Assembly: GCA_007258455.2 (NCBI GenBank)
Contig: VDFB02193867.1
Span: 573,017,105-573,081,104, forward strand
Source: Sequoia sempervirens
Taxonomy: Eukaryota; Streptophyta; Pinopsida; Cupressales; Cupressaceae
Direction of reading: 5' to 3'
Length of the DNA stretch: 64,000 nt
Shown piece after piece: positions 1 through 10,772 of the stretch. Below the pieces are notes generated by a model. That model ran no database searches, was not told the DNA's origin, and saw nothing but the letters and a program-made list of their open reading frames with translations. The translations under genes and the position numbers were made by a program. Every line of letters starts with the position of its first letter. The stretch's first letter is position 1.

Positions 1-613
1 CAAATCAGGGTTTCAAACTCAGAAACAATGTGTGGAAGGAAGAGAAAAGATTGGAGACCTTATTCAAATCTTGACCCTCTAAAAAAGTAGAGTGGGATTG
101 ATACGCCACTTGTGGTGTATGAGTCCCAATACAACACATTTTTTAGGTTTTAGGAGATTCAAATCATACACTATCAGATTCTATTTTTGGCACAAAAAAC
201 TTAATCTATGACTAAATCGCCTAAATTGGTGTATGAGTCCCAATGGGCATAAAACAAAAAGTTTTCATGGTTTTGGAGATTTTTTTGACCTCATCACTCT
301 TCCAAGTGCACCTCTATTCATTTCCAGCTTGATATTTTGCATTTCAGTTTCATTTCCTAGGTCATCTAGTTAGGTTTTGCATGGTACTTTGCATGATTCA
401 TTCATCTCTTATCTTTCCAATCCCTAGCTTGGTGGTGAACCTTCGTTTAGTCTGTAATCACATCCTAGGATATCTTATTGCAAGATCTCTTTCCCCCTTA
501 CTACATTCAGATTGAGATCTCTAAGGTTTCCTTGAGTGTAACAAGTGTGAAATAGGAACCCTATCCTTGTGCTCCATTCCTCAAAGGTGGGGCATCCTAT
601 TTCTATTGTTACA
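1..613 (+). repeat. 5' LTR of element A, 3' portion only
   Basis: The segment aligns by eye with about 6500-7111, sharing the start near caaatcagggtttca, the block tcttgaccctc and the end cctcaaaggtggggca. It ends in TGTTACA at 607-613, the exact inverse of TGTAACA that begins the 3' LTR at 5339. That fits the usual TG...CA LTR ends with short inverted repeats. Only about a third of the LTR is inside the window. It carries two copies of a 36-bp palindromic motif (93-128 and about 210-242). Confidence 0.85.
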
Positions 614-632
614 TTTTGGTGAAACTGATGTA
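614..632 (+). promoter_or_regulatory. Candidate primer-binding site of element A
   Basis: The sequence ttttggtgaaactgatg directly follows the LTR end, where a tRNA primer site is expected. It begins with the TGG usual for plant retroelement primer sites, the complement of tRNA 3' CCA. I did not identify the tRNA, and it does not match the common initiator-Met site. Confidence 0.45.
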
Positions 633-1500
633 AACACCTCTTTTCTAATTTGGAATGAATCATAATCCTAGATCTAGATTTCATTAACTTTGCATTAGTT
701 AATTTGCATCTAGGGTTTCTAAATCTTGCATTAATGAAAGTGCATATAGGTTGCATTTTTTCATCTTAGATCATTAAATTTTAGTTGAAATCTGAATTTT
801 CACCTTAGCCTAGACATCATCCTAAACAAAAAAAAACATAGCATTCACATAGAATTTGCTAAAAATGGTACAAAAACCCTAATTTGGGACTCATACACCC
901 CTCTGGGTGATTTAGTCCCAGTACAAGTTGTTTTTCCTACTTTTTGGGATTTATGTGTTGTGCATTTTCTAGCATTTGACCCCTCTAAAAACCTTGACTA
1001 GGACTCATATGCCCCTCTGGGCGAATTAGTCCCAAATCAGTCCTAAAATTGCCTTTTACAGCATTGAAAACCTTGTTTCTGCACTCCTGTTTGTTATCAT
1101 TAATTATTTGTTTCAGTTGGATAAGTTTTTTTTACATGTGTTTCATTAGATCTAGCTTAATTAAATTCATTTCATGCATTGCTTAATTTCAAATTCATAT
1201 TTACAACATTTCATTTTTAGATTGTTACATAGCATAATTAGTCAATTATCATGTTCAAAATCTAAAAATTGCATTATCCTTTTGCATGTTTTCTTTGTCA
1301 TTGTTGCATTTAAAATTTGTAGGACAATCATTACATCATGTTTTCATTGCAAAAATATATAGTTATCATACTTCATGTTCTATTTTTAGATCTTGTTGAG
1401 TGTTGTAAGAAATCTTTGTTAAGTGCATATGAATATGAGATCATTTCCCCTCTCTTTTTGTTTGTCATTGATCTGTCTCCTAATATCCCTTCTATGAGTG
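633..1500 (+). other. Untranslated leader of element A
   Basis: AT-rich sequence between the primer site and the first recognisable coding region. I see no convincing gene, and the short open frames here lack recognisable domains. It contains two 36-bp palindromic units, at 885-920 and 999-1034, of the same family found in the LTRs. Confidence 0.6.
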
Positions 1501-2214
1501 AGGTTAGTTTAGTGATAGAGAATACAACCTTGGGTATTCACAACAAATCCAATTTGTTCTTCTCCTAATATCTCTCCTAGTTGTGAAGAAGATATTTCAA
1601 TGTTAGAAGAACTAATCGATTATAGTTTTGAGAACCCTTGTTGTTTCTCTCCTCTTACCTCTCCTATTAGGGAAGACATTACTAAACAAGAGGACATAAC
1701 AATAGGTAATCATTAAGATCACATGACACAACAAGAGACCATTGAAACTTACTTAGATACCACTTCAACTAGTGTACATTCATCTCCCAACATCTTCCCC
1801 TCTTATGATAATGTTGTAAATGATGAGAATATGTTGGTGCTAGATAATAAAATATTTAAGACCTATGAAAACCCTCTTTATGATTCTTCCGTACCTATCC
1901 TATTTTAGAATACATTATGGGACAAAGGAATGAAAGTATGGACAATCATGACAAACACATTGGTTCTTCTCTTAGTATCTCTCCTAGTTGTGAAGAAGAT
2001 ACTTTGGTTTTAGAAATGAAGGTCATGAGAATCTTATGCATCTCTCTTCCCCTAGGGAAAAGATTATTGAACAAGACAATAACATCATTGATAAACAAGA
2101 AAATCCAACGAATGGATAACTCCCTTACTTGTAATGAAGTCATTTTAAAAGAACCAACCTTTGAATGCCATGAACATCTAGTTTGTAGTTCTCCTAACTA
2201 CCAGGGAATATATC
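1501..2214 (+). pseudogene. Acidic repeat region upstream of the element A protease
   Basis: Reading frames here are broken by stops and shifts but share a repeated acidic module. A stretch reading ISPSCEED occurs near 1567 and again near 1975, each followed by related leucine-, glutamate- and proline-rich sequence and a serine/proline-rich block (SPLTSPIREDI near 1650). This is probably the decayed front part of the polyprotein that continues at 2215. No zinc knuckle or standard Retrotrans_gag domain is visible in this part. The product's role is unknown. Confidence 0.5.
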
Positions 2215-3291
2215 ATGGTGAAAGAAAATGGCAATATTTCGGCTTCCTTAGAAGATGGTGAAAAATTGACACTATATTTCCCTTCATTAGAAAGACATCA
2301 AACTGAAACCGCTAAGGTTATGAATGTACAAGTGTCCATTATATCCCCCTTTATTAATGGACCTCCTACATACCCTGCGGGACATCTTAAGAATCCTCTA
2401 ATTCTTTATCCACCTGTACACAAACCACAAACTCAAAACAAACCCGAACTTATCCTTTACCCACCTAAGAATAATATTTTGCAACAATCAAGTTATAACA
2501 CCATTTCTCATACATATAACACTAGAAACAATCCGCAACCAAGAAAAGCACCTTCAACATCCCTCCCATTGCCTAATCCTACCCTGTCGAACCTTATCTT
2601 ACCGGGTCCTCCTCGTTCACCTCCACAAAGTGGAAAGGAGTATGATCTTGTCGAACAACTAAAGAATACTCCTGCTAAGATATCATTGTGGGACCTTATT
2701 CAAGACTCCCCTCATTATCATAACATGATTCAAAGTTCTTTACAAAAATTTCCTATCCCTTCTAGTGTGCAACTGAATGACATAGCAACCATGATCCAAG
2801 GAATAAATGTTGACATTGTTTTCCACCAAAGTGAGCTCTCTCCTTTGGAACTGCAAAAACAAAGTGATGCTTTAGTAATAATAGCTACCTATGATGGATG
2901 GGGAATAAAAATAACCCTCATTGACAATGGATCCACCCTTAATGTGTGTAGTGTGACCCTTTTGGATAGACTCGGCATGGATAAATCAAAAATTCAACCT
3001 GACTCTTTATCTATTAATGGATTTGACAATGTGGGAAAAAAACCGCTGGGTGTGATCACTTTGCCTATTATAGTTAGAAAAGCCACATTAGAAACATTGA
3101 TCCATGTTATGCCTCATGATCTTTCATACAACCTTCTTTTAGGTAGACTGTTGATTCATGTAATGAATAGGGTGCCTTCTACCCTTCATTGTATAATAAA
3201 GTATGTCTACAACAACAAAGTGTACACACTTGAAGCTGACCTCGAACCAAACAGTTGTTTGAACATTGAGAAAATAAGGAAAATCCTTTGA
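2215..3291 (+). CDS. Retropepsin-like aspartic protease region of element A
   Basis: A 358-residue open frame. Residues about 45-140 are proline-rich and low in complexity. Around residue 140 comes the block EYDLVEQLKNTPAKISL followed by WDLI, a segment typical of plant gypsy polyproteins just before the protease. The active-site motif is near residue 235: LIDNGST, with Asp then Asn-Gly rather than the common Asp-Ser/Thr-Gly. The second protease landmark, LLLGR followed by a PSTLH segment, lies near residue 310. In complete elements such a domain processes Gag-Pol in virus-like particles. Here it is followed by a G-patch rather than a polymerase. The start is uncertain because the frame upstream is damaged, and I see no sign that it is expressed. 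Confidence 0.75.
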   Translation: MVKENGNISASLEDGEKLTLYFPSLERHQTETAKVMNVQVSIISPFINGPPTYPAGHLKNPLILYPPVHKPQTQNKPELILYPPKNNILQQSSYNTISHTYNTRNNPQPRKAPSTSLPLPNPTLSNLILPGPPRSPPQSGKEYDLVEQLKNTPAKISLWDLIQDSPHYHNMIQSSLQKFPIPSSVQLNDIATMIQGINVDIVFHQSELSPLELQKQSDALVIIATYDGWGIKITLIDNGSTLNVCSVTLLDRLGMDKSKIQPDSLSINGFDNVGKKPLGVITLPIIVRKATLETLIHVMPHDLSYNLLLGRLLIHVMNRVPSTLHCIIKYVYNNKVYTLEADLEPNSCLNIEKIRKIL

Positions 3292-3875
3292 AAAAATTAA
3301 CACCAACTACACAAGTGGAATCCGTGAAAGAAGAACAAAAATATAGATGTCCTAAACCCTTCACAATGATATCGCTAGATGATTTGGGATCATTGGATTT
3401 TACACCTACATTCATGGGAGAATACAAGATCATAAACAAAGACTCTAAAAAGGTAAAAGAAAAAGTGGTAATGTCAACAAAAAATTCAAAAGACCCCTCG
3501 AAAGCATCCACCTCAAACACTTTAGAAGAAACAATGAATTATACAACAAAATTTGATGAAGCTAATTACAAACAACCACTGACTTGAAAACAAATGAAAT
3601 TTTTTTATGGAAAAGGTTATGAACTCATGAAACAACTTGGATACAGTGGAAAAGGATGTGGTGCTAGATAACAAGGTATTTGTGTCCCTATAGAGCCTAA
3701 CACGCAGGGAACGACTAATGGTCTCAGATATTGTCCCTCGAAAGAAACAAGAAAGCCTTCCCTTAGCATCAATATTATTATGAAAGATCCTTCTAAGCCC
3801 ACTTTAACATTAGTGCATCCTGAACTAATAGATACTAGTGGTCTTGATTATTATCCTTTGAAAGAAACAAAATAA
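3288..3875 (+). pseudogene. G-patch region downstream of the element A protease
   Basis: Starting in another frame that overlaps the protease ORF by four bases, the sequence encodes a lysine- and serine-rich linker and then, at 3606-3668, the block KGYELMKQLGYSGKG. This matches a G-patch, a glycine-rich nucleic-acid-binding motif known after the protease in some gypsy-like plant elements and in betaretroviruses. A TAA at 3669 and further stops interrupt it. The downstream block with SGLDYYPLKETK repeats an upstream one (RYCPSKETRK near 3728), so the tail is internally duplicated. Confidence 0.6.
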
Positions 3876-3887
3876 ATAGAGAAATCT

Positions 3888-4257
3888 TTGTTTAATATAA
3901 ATTTCATCATGCAAAACACTAATGATTCGAATTTGTTATATTTTACACCTTCCTTTAAAGAAGAGTACAAAATCTCACAATCTAAAGAGTCTTGTGTAGG
4001 TATGACACCTTGTACTAAGCAAGAGAAATATTTTTTGCAAAACAAAGGAACATATCCTACTTTTTATCAAGAGGATATCTTGTCGAGACTCCTCCAAGAT
4101 CATTTGATATCCCTCCCTCCAAGAACACAATTTCTTTTTACTATCAGAGTTCATTTTGTGCATATCATAGAGTACATGGTCATGATAGTTCTACTAATGA
4201 ATGTAGGGCTTTGAATAATAAAATACATCTTAAGGAGTGTGGTGTTCTTCCTCATGT
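3888..4257 (+). pseudogene. Zinc-knuckle-like C-terminal segment of element A
   Basis: Two overlapping frames cover this segment. The informative one, 4145-4257, contains CAYHRVHGHDSSTNEC at 4157-4204, a Cys-X2-His-X4-His-X6-Cys pattern followed by RALNNKIHLK. This resembles the variant knuckle usual at the end of gag in this class of plant gypsy elements. The odd point is its position after the protease and G-patch, since it normally precedes the protease. A frameshift near 4140 separates it from the preceding open frame. Confidence 0.55.
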
Positions 4258-5323
4258 GGGAGCACCTAACTCCTCTAATTGATATTGATTTTCACTCTAG
4301 CATATTTCTCGGCTCACCCTTTTCTTGCACCAAGTGGGGGCAAGGGGTTAGGTAGCCTTGTCGTCGTATGTCACTTGTCATTGTCTCTTTTGGCTAGTTG
4401 ATCACCCTTCGTGTATATATAAGAGCGAGCTTGGGATGTGGATGGCATGCCTTAAGCTAACTCACATGTGACATTACATCGACACTCATGTTTCATCGTG
4501 CAATTTTATTTCTTCTTGCGATGCATCCTTTCTTGGTGGTGTCATTGGCCTTGATATCCTCTAAGAGCGTGGTATTTCTTTGACTTGTTCTCTCTTGGAG
4601 ACATTAGGAACAATGATCCCTGAGATGAGACCTTATATGAACTAAGAAAAATCCCTTCGAATGTTCCTTACACTATTATTTTTCATTTACAACAATCGTT
4701 ATATGGCCACCTTGTATAATACACTTTGCTTGCCTATGGATCCATCTTGTTTGTTCATGAGTTTCAAGCATACGAAACTTTGCTTGCCTCATGAAGCTCA
4801 AAGTTCATTAGTATGTGGCACCTTTTCAAAGTTATCAGGAGGTATAGATTTGGTATGGTTAACGTATGATGAGAAGCCTAAACATGGGCATGAATTTCTC
4901 GTTGGACGATGAGAAGTCGATACAGAGGCATGACTTTCTCACTAAGCCACCCTTTTTGGATACTCGCCCAGTGGACAACCTAGAATTTTGTTGCCTCAAA
5001 GTGAGCATGCATCTTTGGACAAACAACTGAGATCCGATCCACAATGTGTTGGACAAATGGTCGAGGCTTGATCCGCCCCCTTTTATTTTGTTTTTTTTTC
5101 CCTTTCTTTTAGTTATTGACATTGCATGTTTGTGTATCTTGTTTTATTGCATATCATACACCTTGTCCTTTTGTGCTTATGTTGGTTTGACGTAGGATCT
5201 CAGATCCTGGGGGATTGACCAATCCCTTGATCTTTGTTATCCTAGACCATCTGCATTGGTACACTTGGACCCCTCTTGAATGTCTACTTTAGTGTGAGTA
5301 TGAAGCAAGTTCCTCCTCTCACT
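4258..5323 (+). other. 3' noncoding part of element A
   Basis: There is no recognisable coding domain in about 1 kb. Short open frames (for example 4661-4912) show no family features. Near 4868-4955 a roughly 45-base unit containing gatgagaag...catga.tttctc is imperfectly duplicated in tandem. Confidence 0.5.
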
Positions 5324-5338
5324 AAAGTGGGGGCTAAA
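5324..5338 (+). promoter_or_regulatory. Polypurine tract of element A
   Basis: aaagtgggggctaaa lies immediately before the TGTAACA start of the 3' LTR. In LTR elements this RNase H-resistant purine run primes plus-strand DNA synthesis. Its position against the LTR supports the boundary at 5339. Confidence 0.8.
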
Positions 5339-5881
5339 TGTAACAACGAAAAAATTATCCCTCTTCATTTTCATACATAATCTAGGAATTATTAACATTA
5401 AAATGGACCTAATGTTGCCTTGATCTAGTGTTGTAATGTTTTTTCCATATTTACATTGGATTTAGGGCCCTTTTAAGCTAAATTGACCTAATTTTACCTT
5501 AATTTAATGTTGTAAATTATGTTTATTTACACTTTCATATTGAGTTTTGGGCCCTCTTGCATTTATGACCTTCATTAATAGGCCCTTAAGACCCTATATT
5601 ATGCATCTTGAGGCTTATTTCAACTGAAATCTTGACAAGATAAAAAAATATACTTAATTTCTTAACTCCCCAACATTTTCTCAACCTCGAAAGGCCTAGT
5701 GGGACCCATACACCACCTTGGGCGTATGAGTCCCATCCAGATGGGATCTATATGCCACAAGTGGCGTATGAGTCCCATTTGGCCCTTTTTTAGGGTTTTG
5801 AGTGGGAAATCAAGGTTTAAGTTCAAATTTCATGAATGTCGGCTTCTGGGATCTAATAAATGATAAGTTGGATGGATTGCC

Positions 5882-5889
5882 TATATAAA
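5882..5889 (+). promoter_or_regulatory. TATA box of the element A LTR
   Basis: tatataaa sits about 540 bases into the LTR within cctatataaaaaaggtc, a good match to a plant TATA box. Transcription would be expected to start about 30 bases downstream, making 5339 to about 5915 the U3 region. Confidence 0.5.
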
Positions 5890-6340
5890 AAAGGTCTCAA
5901 ATCATTATTTACCTAAGCCTTCATGATATCAACATAAGCTATCAAGATTTAAGCATTCTAAGACTTCACAAGAGTGTCAAGAGAGTTTACAAGAACATTT
6001 CTAAGGCATTCAAGGGAAGAATTCTTCATCATTTCTTGTAGAAATTCAAGATCCATCATCATGTCAAGATCATTAAGTATCAAGCATGTTGTTAAGCTAG
6101 TGTTGTGATGTAGCATTTAAGATCCATTTGCAAGCATTATTTCATATCCATATTTAAGATAAATATCCACATTCTACATGGCCACTTCATTTTGGATTGT
6201 TGATTTGCATCTCAGGACATCATTTAAGGTATCATTGTTCATGTTTCATGTTCACATTTCATTGTTTCATCACAAGGTTTAATTAGCTAAATGGGGTTTG
6301 ACCAAGGAAAACCCCTATTTCCTAACAATCAACAAGCTTT

Positions 6341-6383
6341 TTTTTTTCTCTCTCTCTCTCTATATATATGTGTGTGTGTGTGT
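6341..6383. repeat. Compound microsatellite (T)n(CT)n(TA)n(TG)n
   Basis: A run of T is followed by CT, TA and TG dinucleotide repeats within the 3' LTR. The matching part of the 5' LTR is outside the window, so I cannot tell whether it is ancestral to the element. Confidence 0.9.
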
Positions 6384-7111
6384 TATTGCAAATCTAGGTG
6401 TCTTGGGGCTTGAATATCCTTTGAAGATTAGGTTGCAAGGTTGAAGAAAGTCATCAAGTTGTCACAAGGTTGTTAACTTCATGGAAAGTCACCTATAGGT
6501 TGCAAATCAGGGTTTCATACCGAGAATCAAAGTGTGGAAGGAAGAGTAGAGATTGGAGAACTGATTCAAATCTTGACCCTCCAAAAAAGTAGAGTGGGAC
6601 TTATATGCCACTTGTGGAATATGAGTCCAAATACAACACATTTTTTAGGTTTCAGAAGATTTAGATCATACACTGTCAGATTCCAGTTTTGGCACAAAAA
6701 CCCTAGTCTGGGAATAAATCACCCAGACTGGCATATGAGTCCCAGTGGGCATCAAACAATTTTTTTTTAGGGTTTTGGAGCTTTTTTTGACCTCATCACT
6801 CTTCCAAGTGCACCTCTGTTCATTTCTAGTTTGATATTTTGCATTTCAGTTTCATTTCCTAGGTCATCTAGTTAGGTTTTGCATGGTACTTTGCATGATT
6901 CATTCATCTCTTTCCTTTCCAAGCCCTAGCTTGGTGAACCATCCTTTAGTCCATAATCACACCCTAGGATTCCTTATTGCAAGATCTCTTTCCCCCCTTT
7001 TTACATTTGGATTGAGATCTCTAAGGTTTCCTTGAGTGTAAAAAGTGTGTAATAGGAACCCTACCCTTGAGCCCCATTCCTCAAAGGTGGGGCACCTTAT
7101 TTCCGTTGTTA

Positions 7112-8309
7112 TGATTACTAACACCATTTTGTCCTAAATTCACCTTATTTTTGACTGTTTAATTGAATGATCCTAGTTTAATTAAATGCATCAATTTCTC
7201 CTATTAATCAAATGATCATTATTATTTGGGTAATTCACCCCCTTTCACACTAATTCTCATCTTATTTAATTGAGTGATGCAAATTATTGATTAAAATGCT
7301 TATGTCCTCTCATTTAATTAAATAATCTTAATTATTGAATTAAATGTCATTTGACCCTCTTTCATTAAATAAATAAATTATTTAATGAGCATCCTAATTT
7401 CACTCAACTTGCACAATTAAAAAGTTGTTTTAATTATCTAATTCCTATTTTCCCTCTTCCATCCACTTGCAAGGGAATATTCTCCTAGAATATTCCTCCA
7501 TTTGAAATAAAAAATGGAATATTCTTTCCTAACAAACTATATAGGAGTGAATTTGCACCCCATGTGTAAATTCCCCCTTTTTCCCTCTCCACTTTAGAAA
7601 ACCAAATTCAGAGGCTTAATTCCACCTAAGCACATTGCTTGCATCCCACTTGGCACCTGTTTTGAGCATCGATGGAGGCGTTTCTGTCAAGGATGCCCGT
7701 GCGGTGCACAGACATCCGTGCGGTGCACTTACGTCTTTGGCAGATTCCTATGACTGAACCTGCAGAGGCGTTACACTTCTCATTGGGAGTCAAGTTGTAA
7801 CGCCACCTTCGGCCGATTGACCCAAATATGGCCATTTCTTTCATTCCCTTCTTCAAATCTTCAACATGCATTCTAACTTCTTCTAAGCTACTACACACTT
7901 CAAGCATCCATTCTCACACTCTTGCATTCACTCTCAAGCTCTCAAACAACATAGTAGCACCTCTTTGTAGCAAACACAACACTCCATCTTCGGTAGAACA
8001 AGTTGGGAAAAAAACACCATTGCAGTAGAGGCTTGAGTACTCTCATTTTCTCCCCCAAGCAGCCTTGAGTGCTCTTGGTGGAGGTGGTAAGCTTTCTTTT
8101 CTTTCCTTCTATCACTTGGTTGAGATAGCACTTTACTGTTTTGTAGTGCTTTTGTGCTTTTCACTACATTACTTTCTTTATCTTGTTTCCTTGGTTTTCC
8201 ATGGAGGTGGAAACACCTAAATGGGGGTATGACTGAGGCAGGCCCCTATACAACCACCCAACATTTTCCTCTCTTTTTATGTGTAGGAGTATGTTCTTTC
8301 AAGGAGCCA
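7112..8309 (+). repeat. Probable 5' LTR of gypsy element B
   Basis: The segment begins TGATTACTAACACC where element A ends. It finishes ...GGAGCCA just before ttggcgacta, a sequence typical of the primer-site neighbourhood of plant gypsy elements, and a matching gag lies downstream. A TATA-like tatatagg occurs near 7530. The part from about 7640 to 7810 is richer in CpG than its surroundings and holds a hairpin and a repeated cgtgcggtgcac. The second LTR is not in the window, so both boundaries are inferred. Confidence 0.5.
7767..7804. repeat. Inverted repeat (hairpin) in the element B LTR
   Basis: The arms GGCGTTACACTT and AAGTTGTAACGCC are separated by about 14 bases. The inverse match is nearly perfect. 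The function is unknown. It could fold in LTR RNA or bind a dimeric factor. Confidence 0.6.
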
Positions 8310-9388
8310 GTTGGCGACTAAATTTCTTGGTGAGATCATCTTTTCCCTTTTCACTCTTTCCTTTCCACTTTATAATATTAGAGAATACTTTATTTACTTA
8401 ATTGCATCATTTTGGCCCTCTAGTTAGTTAGCTAGTTTTTCTAGGTTTGACCTTGCCTTTGCTATTATCTGACCGTACGGACACCAATGCACTTTAGAGA
8501 CGCCAGTGCATCACGCTATCATCCAGAGACTAAGCTTTCATCCTCAAGCAAAGAGCTTCTAGAGGCATAGTGTTGGACCTAAAAATCAGCTCACTTAGCC
8601 CCACTTCGAAACTTGGGATTGCAAAGTGCTTGCAGGACTCTATAGTCCTCATCATTCTCATCCTCATTCCCTAAACATCCCATCTAGCTAAGGTAAGTTA
8701 GGGCAACCTCTTGCGTCTTGGCGCTCCATGACCTGGGGTCTTGCACATGGTGGTCCCCCTCTCTTACACAAACTTTTTAACAAACTTCCTAAATTTTAGG
8801 AAGTGAGCTTCTTTGAATCAATGAGAGTCATTGATTAACTCTTTGATCCATTCCAACTTGCATTCTCATCCCTTGATGAGAATTCTTGATCTATGTCTTC
8901 ACCTTTCATGGCTTCTCATCCCTTGATTAATCAAATCAATCCTGACTTTTGATTCACCATTTTCTCCTATAAATACTCCTCACTTTGGAGAGAAAGGGAT
9001 CCACAATTATTTGAGAAAATTTATGCTATTGAAATGCATTCATACTCTCATCTATTAGCATTCATTTGAGCATTTTTTCATCCATTTTGGTTCAAATCAT
9101 CCATTATCACTCATCAATCTATCAAACAAAGCTTGTTTCAATCTAAGGGATTGGGAAATGGTTTTCATTCCACATCAATGCAACACCAATCCCCCAATGG
9201 GATGAGGTTTGAGGCATTTAACTAGTTTCCATTTTGCATTTCTTCATTCGTTTGTTTAATGGCTTCTTCGTTTCATGCTTTCAAGAATTTCATTGGGATT
9301 ATAGCTTAACTAGTTAGATATTTCCTAGAATCTATTAGATCTGGTGTATTTAGCTCATGTTATGATTATAGTCACAAATACCATCGCC
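8310..9388 (+). other. Leader of gypsy element B
   Basis: Untranslated sequence lies between the primer-site-like ttggcgacta (8311-8320) and the gag start. There are no recognisable coding domains. A second TATA-like cctataaatactcc occurs near 8970, which might mean that a separate LTR fragment lies here. I could not find a paired copy in the window. Confidence 0.4.
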
Positions 9389-10767
9389 CATGGATACCTT
9401 GATGCAACATATGCAAGCAATATAACAAAAAATGGAAAACATACAATTGGGGACAAACAAGAAGACATATTCTATGGAGGAATTGTGCCCTTACTGTTTC
9501 GATATTAGTCTTTACATGCCACCTTTCCCTCCACATTTCAGTGCTCCAAACTTTAACAAATACAAAGGGAAAGGGGATCTAGTGGAGCACGTACGATATT
9601 TTAACATGACATGTATGTATATTGCTTATGAGCCCACATATTTGATGATACTATTTCCACAAAGCCTTTCGAGGTTGGCTCTAGAGTGGTTTGTGCACCT
9701 TCCTCCAGGGATACGGCATGGGGTGAATTGAATAATAGATTCATTAATCACTTTTCCTACAACATAGAAAGTGACGCGACCCTAGTAACATTGTGCACGA
9801 CCAAATAAAAAGAGGGAGAGTCACTCACATCATTTTATCAATGATGGCAAAGCATGGCAAACAAATATCCTTGTCACATACCTGAGAAATAATTGGTCAC
9901 CATTTTTATAGAGAGCCTTAACACAGACTCAACTTCAAATCCAATGTTGCACCACCTTTGAAGATGCCATTGAAAAGGGGGTCTATATTGAGAAAGCTCT
10001 TGTGACCAAAGGACTAGTCAAAATCTTAAAAGAAACCCCAAATGCTCCTAGTGACAAGGGGAGATTTTGGTCTCAAAATAAGAATGTCACTAATGATGGG
10101 GTAGTGGATGCTAAAGTGGTAAACCAGGATCACCCCACCCTCCATCTTAAAGGTCCACCCATGTCAAACACACCAACACCCAGCCATGATCAGACATTGA
10201 ATGTGGTCTAGAATAATCAACGCAAAGGACCTCCACACACTAAAAGAACATAGACAACCTTAGGGGAACCCTTTGAGTTAGTTTTGAACATCATTCAGCT
10301 TCTTGACATTAATACATATGAACCGACATTGGTTAAAACAAATTGGTGGAATGAAAATAAATTATGTGAATACCATCATGGTAAAGGACACAAAACATCA
10401 TCATATTGGACACTCAAAAACCTCATTTAAGATCATATTAAAAAAGGAGATATATCAGTGGATAATTCACAAGGAAAAACTAATGATGATCATACCATAT
10501 TCAAAACTCCCTTGCAAAACCATGGGAAAGGGAAGGCCTCTAGTTTAGGAAACAATAACAATGCTAATTATACCTGTGTTGCGCATTACTATACCATTAA
10601 TCACATTCAAGCCCTTGATAACCATGTTGCTATCATCACCATTAATAAGAGTTCAGAATGTGTCGTTAGTACCCACAAAGCTAAGGTGAACCTACAAGGG
10701 GTTGCCTCTAATCTGCAACTGAAAAATTTAGTATAACCTCCTTGATCATCTAGGAAAGACACCAAGA
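9389..10767 (+). pseudogene. gag: Gag of gypsy element B, broken
   Basis: The reading begins at the ATG of MDTLMQHMQAI. It is followed by the Retrotrans_gag signature YSMEELCPYCFDISLYMPPF, then the capsid-like block PQSLSRLALEWFVHLPPG near 9660-9715. The frame shifts near 9725, and further stops and shifts follow, with identifiable pieces at 10002-10211 and 10290-10736. A variant zinc knuckle begins CEYHHGKGHKTSSYW at 10365, with the last Cys replaced by Tyr. Gag forms the virus-like particle and packages RNA. This copy cannot encode it. The gene is cut at 10773 by another insertion. Confidence 0.8.
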
Positions 10768-10772
10768 CATAT
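10768..10772. repeat. Target-site duplication CATAT, left copy
   Basis: CATAT precedes the TGTAACAG start of the insertion and is repeated exactly at 14126-14130 after its end. This is the 5-bp duplication expected of an LTR-element integrase. Confidence 0.8.

Larger units (their letters stand above)
1..7111 (+). mobile_element. Element A: non-autonomous Ty3/gypsy-like LTR retrotransposon, 5' end cut by window
   Basis: Positions 1-613 and about 6500-7111 are the same sequence in direct orientation, the 3' parts of two LTRs flanking an internal region of about 4.7 kb. A polypurine tract abuts the 3' LTR and a primer-site-like sequence follows the 5' LTR. The internal region encodes a retropepsin with gypsy-type flanks, a G-patch and a CxxH...H...C motif. 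I could find no reverse transcriptase, RNase H or integrase. It therefore looks like a non-autonomous or deleted gypsy derivative. The missing start of the 5' LTR lies outside the window, so the target duplication cannot be checked. Confidence 0.8.
5339..7111 (+). repeat. 3' LTR of element A
   Basis: It starts TGTAACA directly after the polypurine tract. Its last 600 bases align with 1-613. The expected TGTTACA end is changed to TGTTATG at 7107-7113, either by mutation or because the next element begins at the TG of 7112. The LTR is about 1.77 kb. It contains a TATA box near 5882, a compound microsatellite at 6341-6383, and four copies of a 36-bp palindrome (5700-5735, 5742-5777, 6595-6630, 6709-6744). 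Confidence 0.8.

Noticed and set aside
4661..5122. Short frames on both strands in element A
   Set aside because: No domain or repeat features. The region is better explained as the 3' noncoding part of the element.
7112..9388. Two separate LTRs (TATA-like sites near 7530 and 8970)
   Set aside because: I could not find a repeated end or a paired copy, so only one LTR was called and the second TATA-like site is only mentioned.
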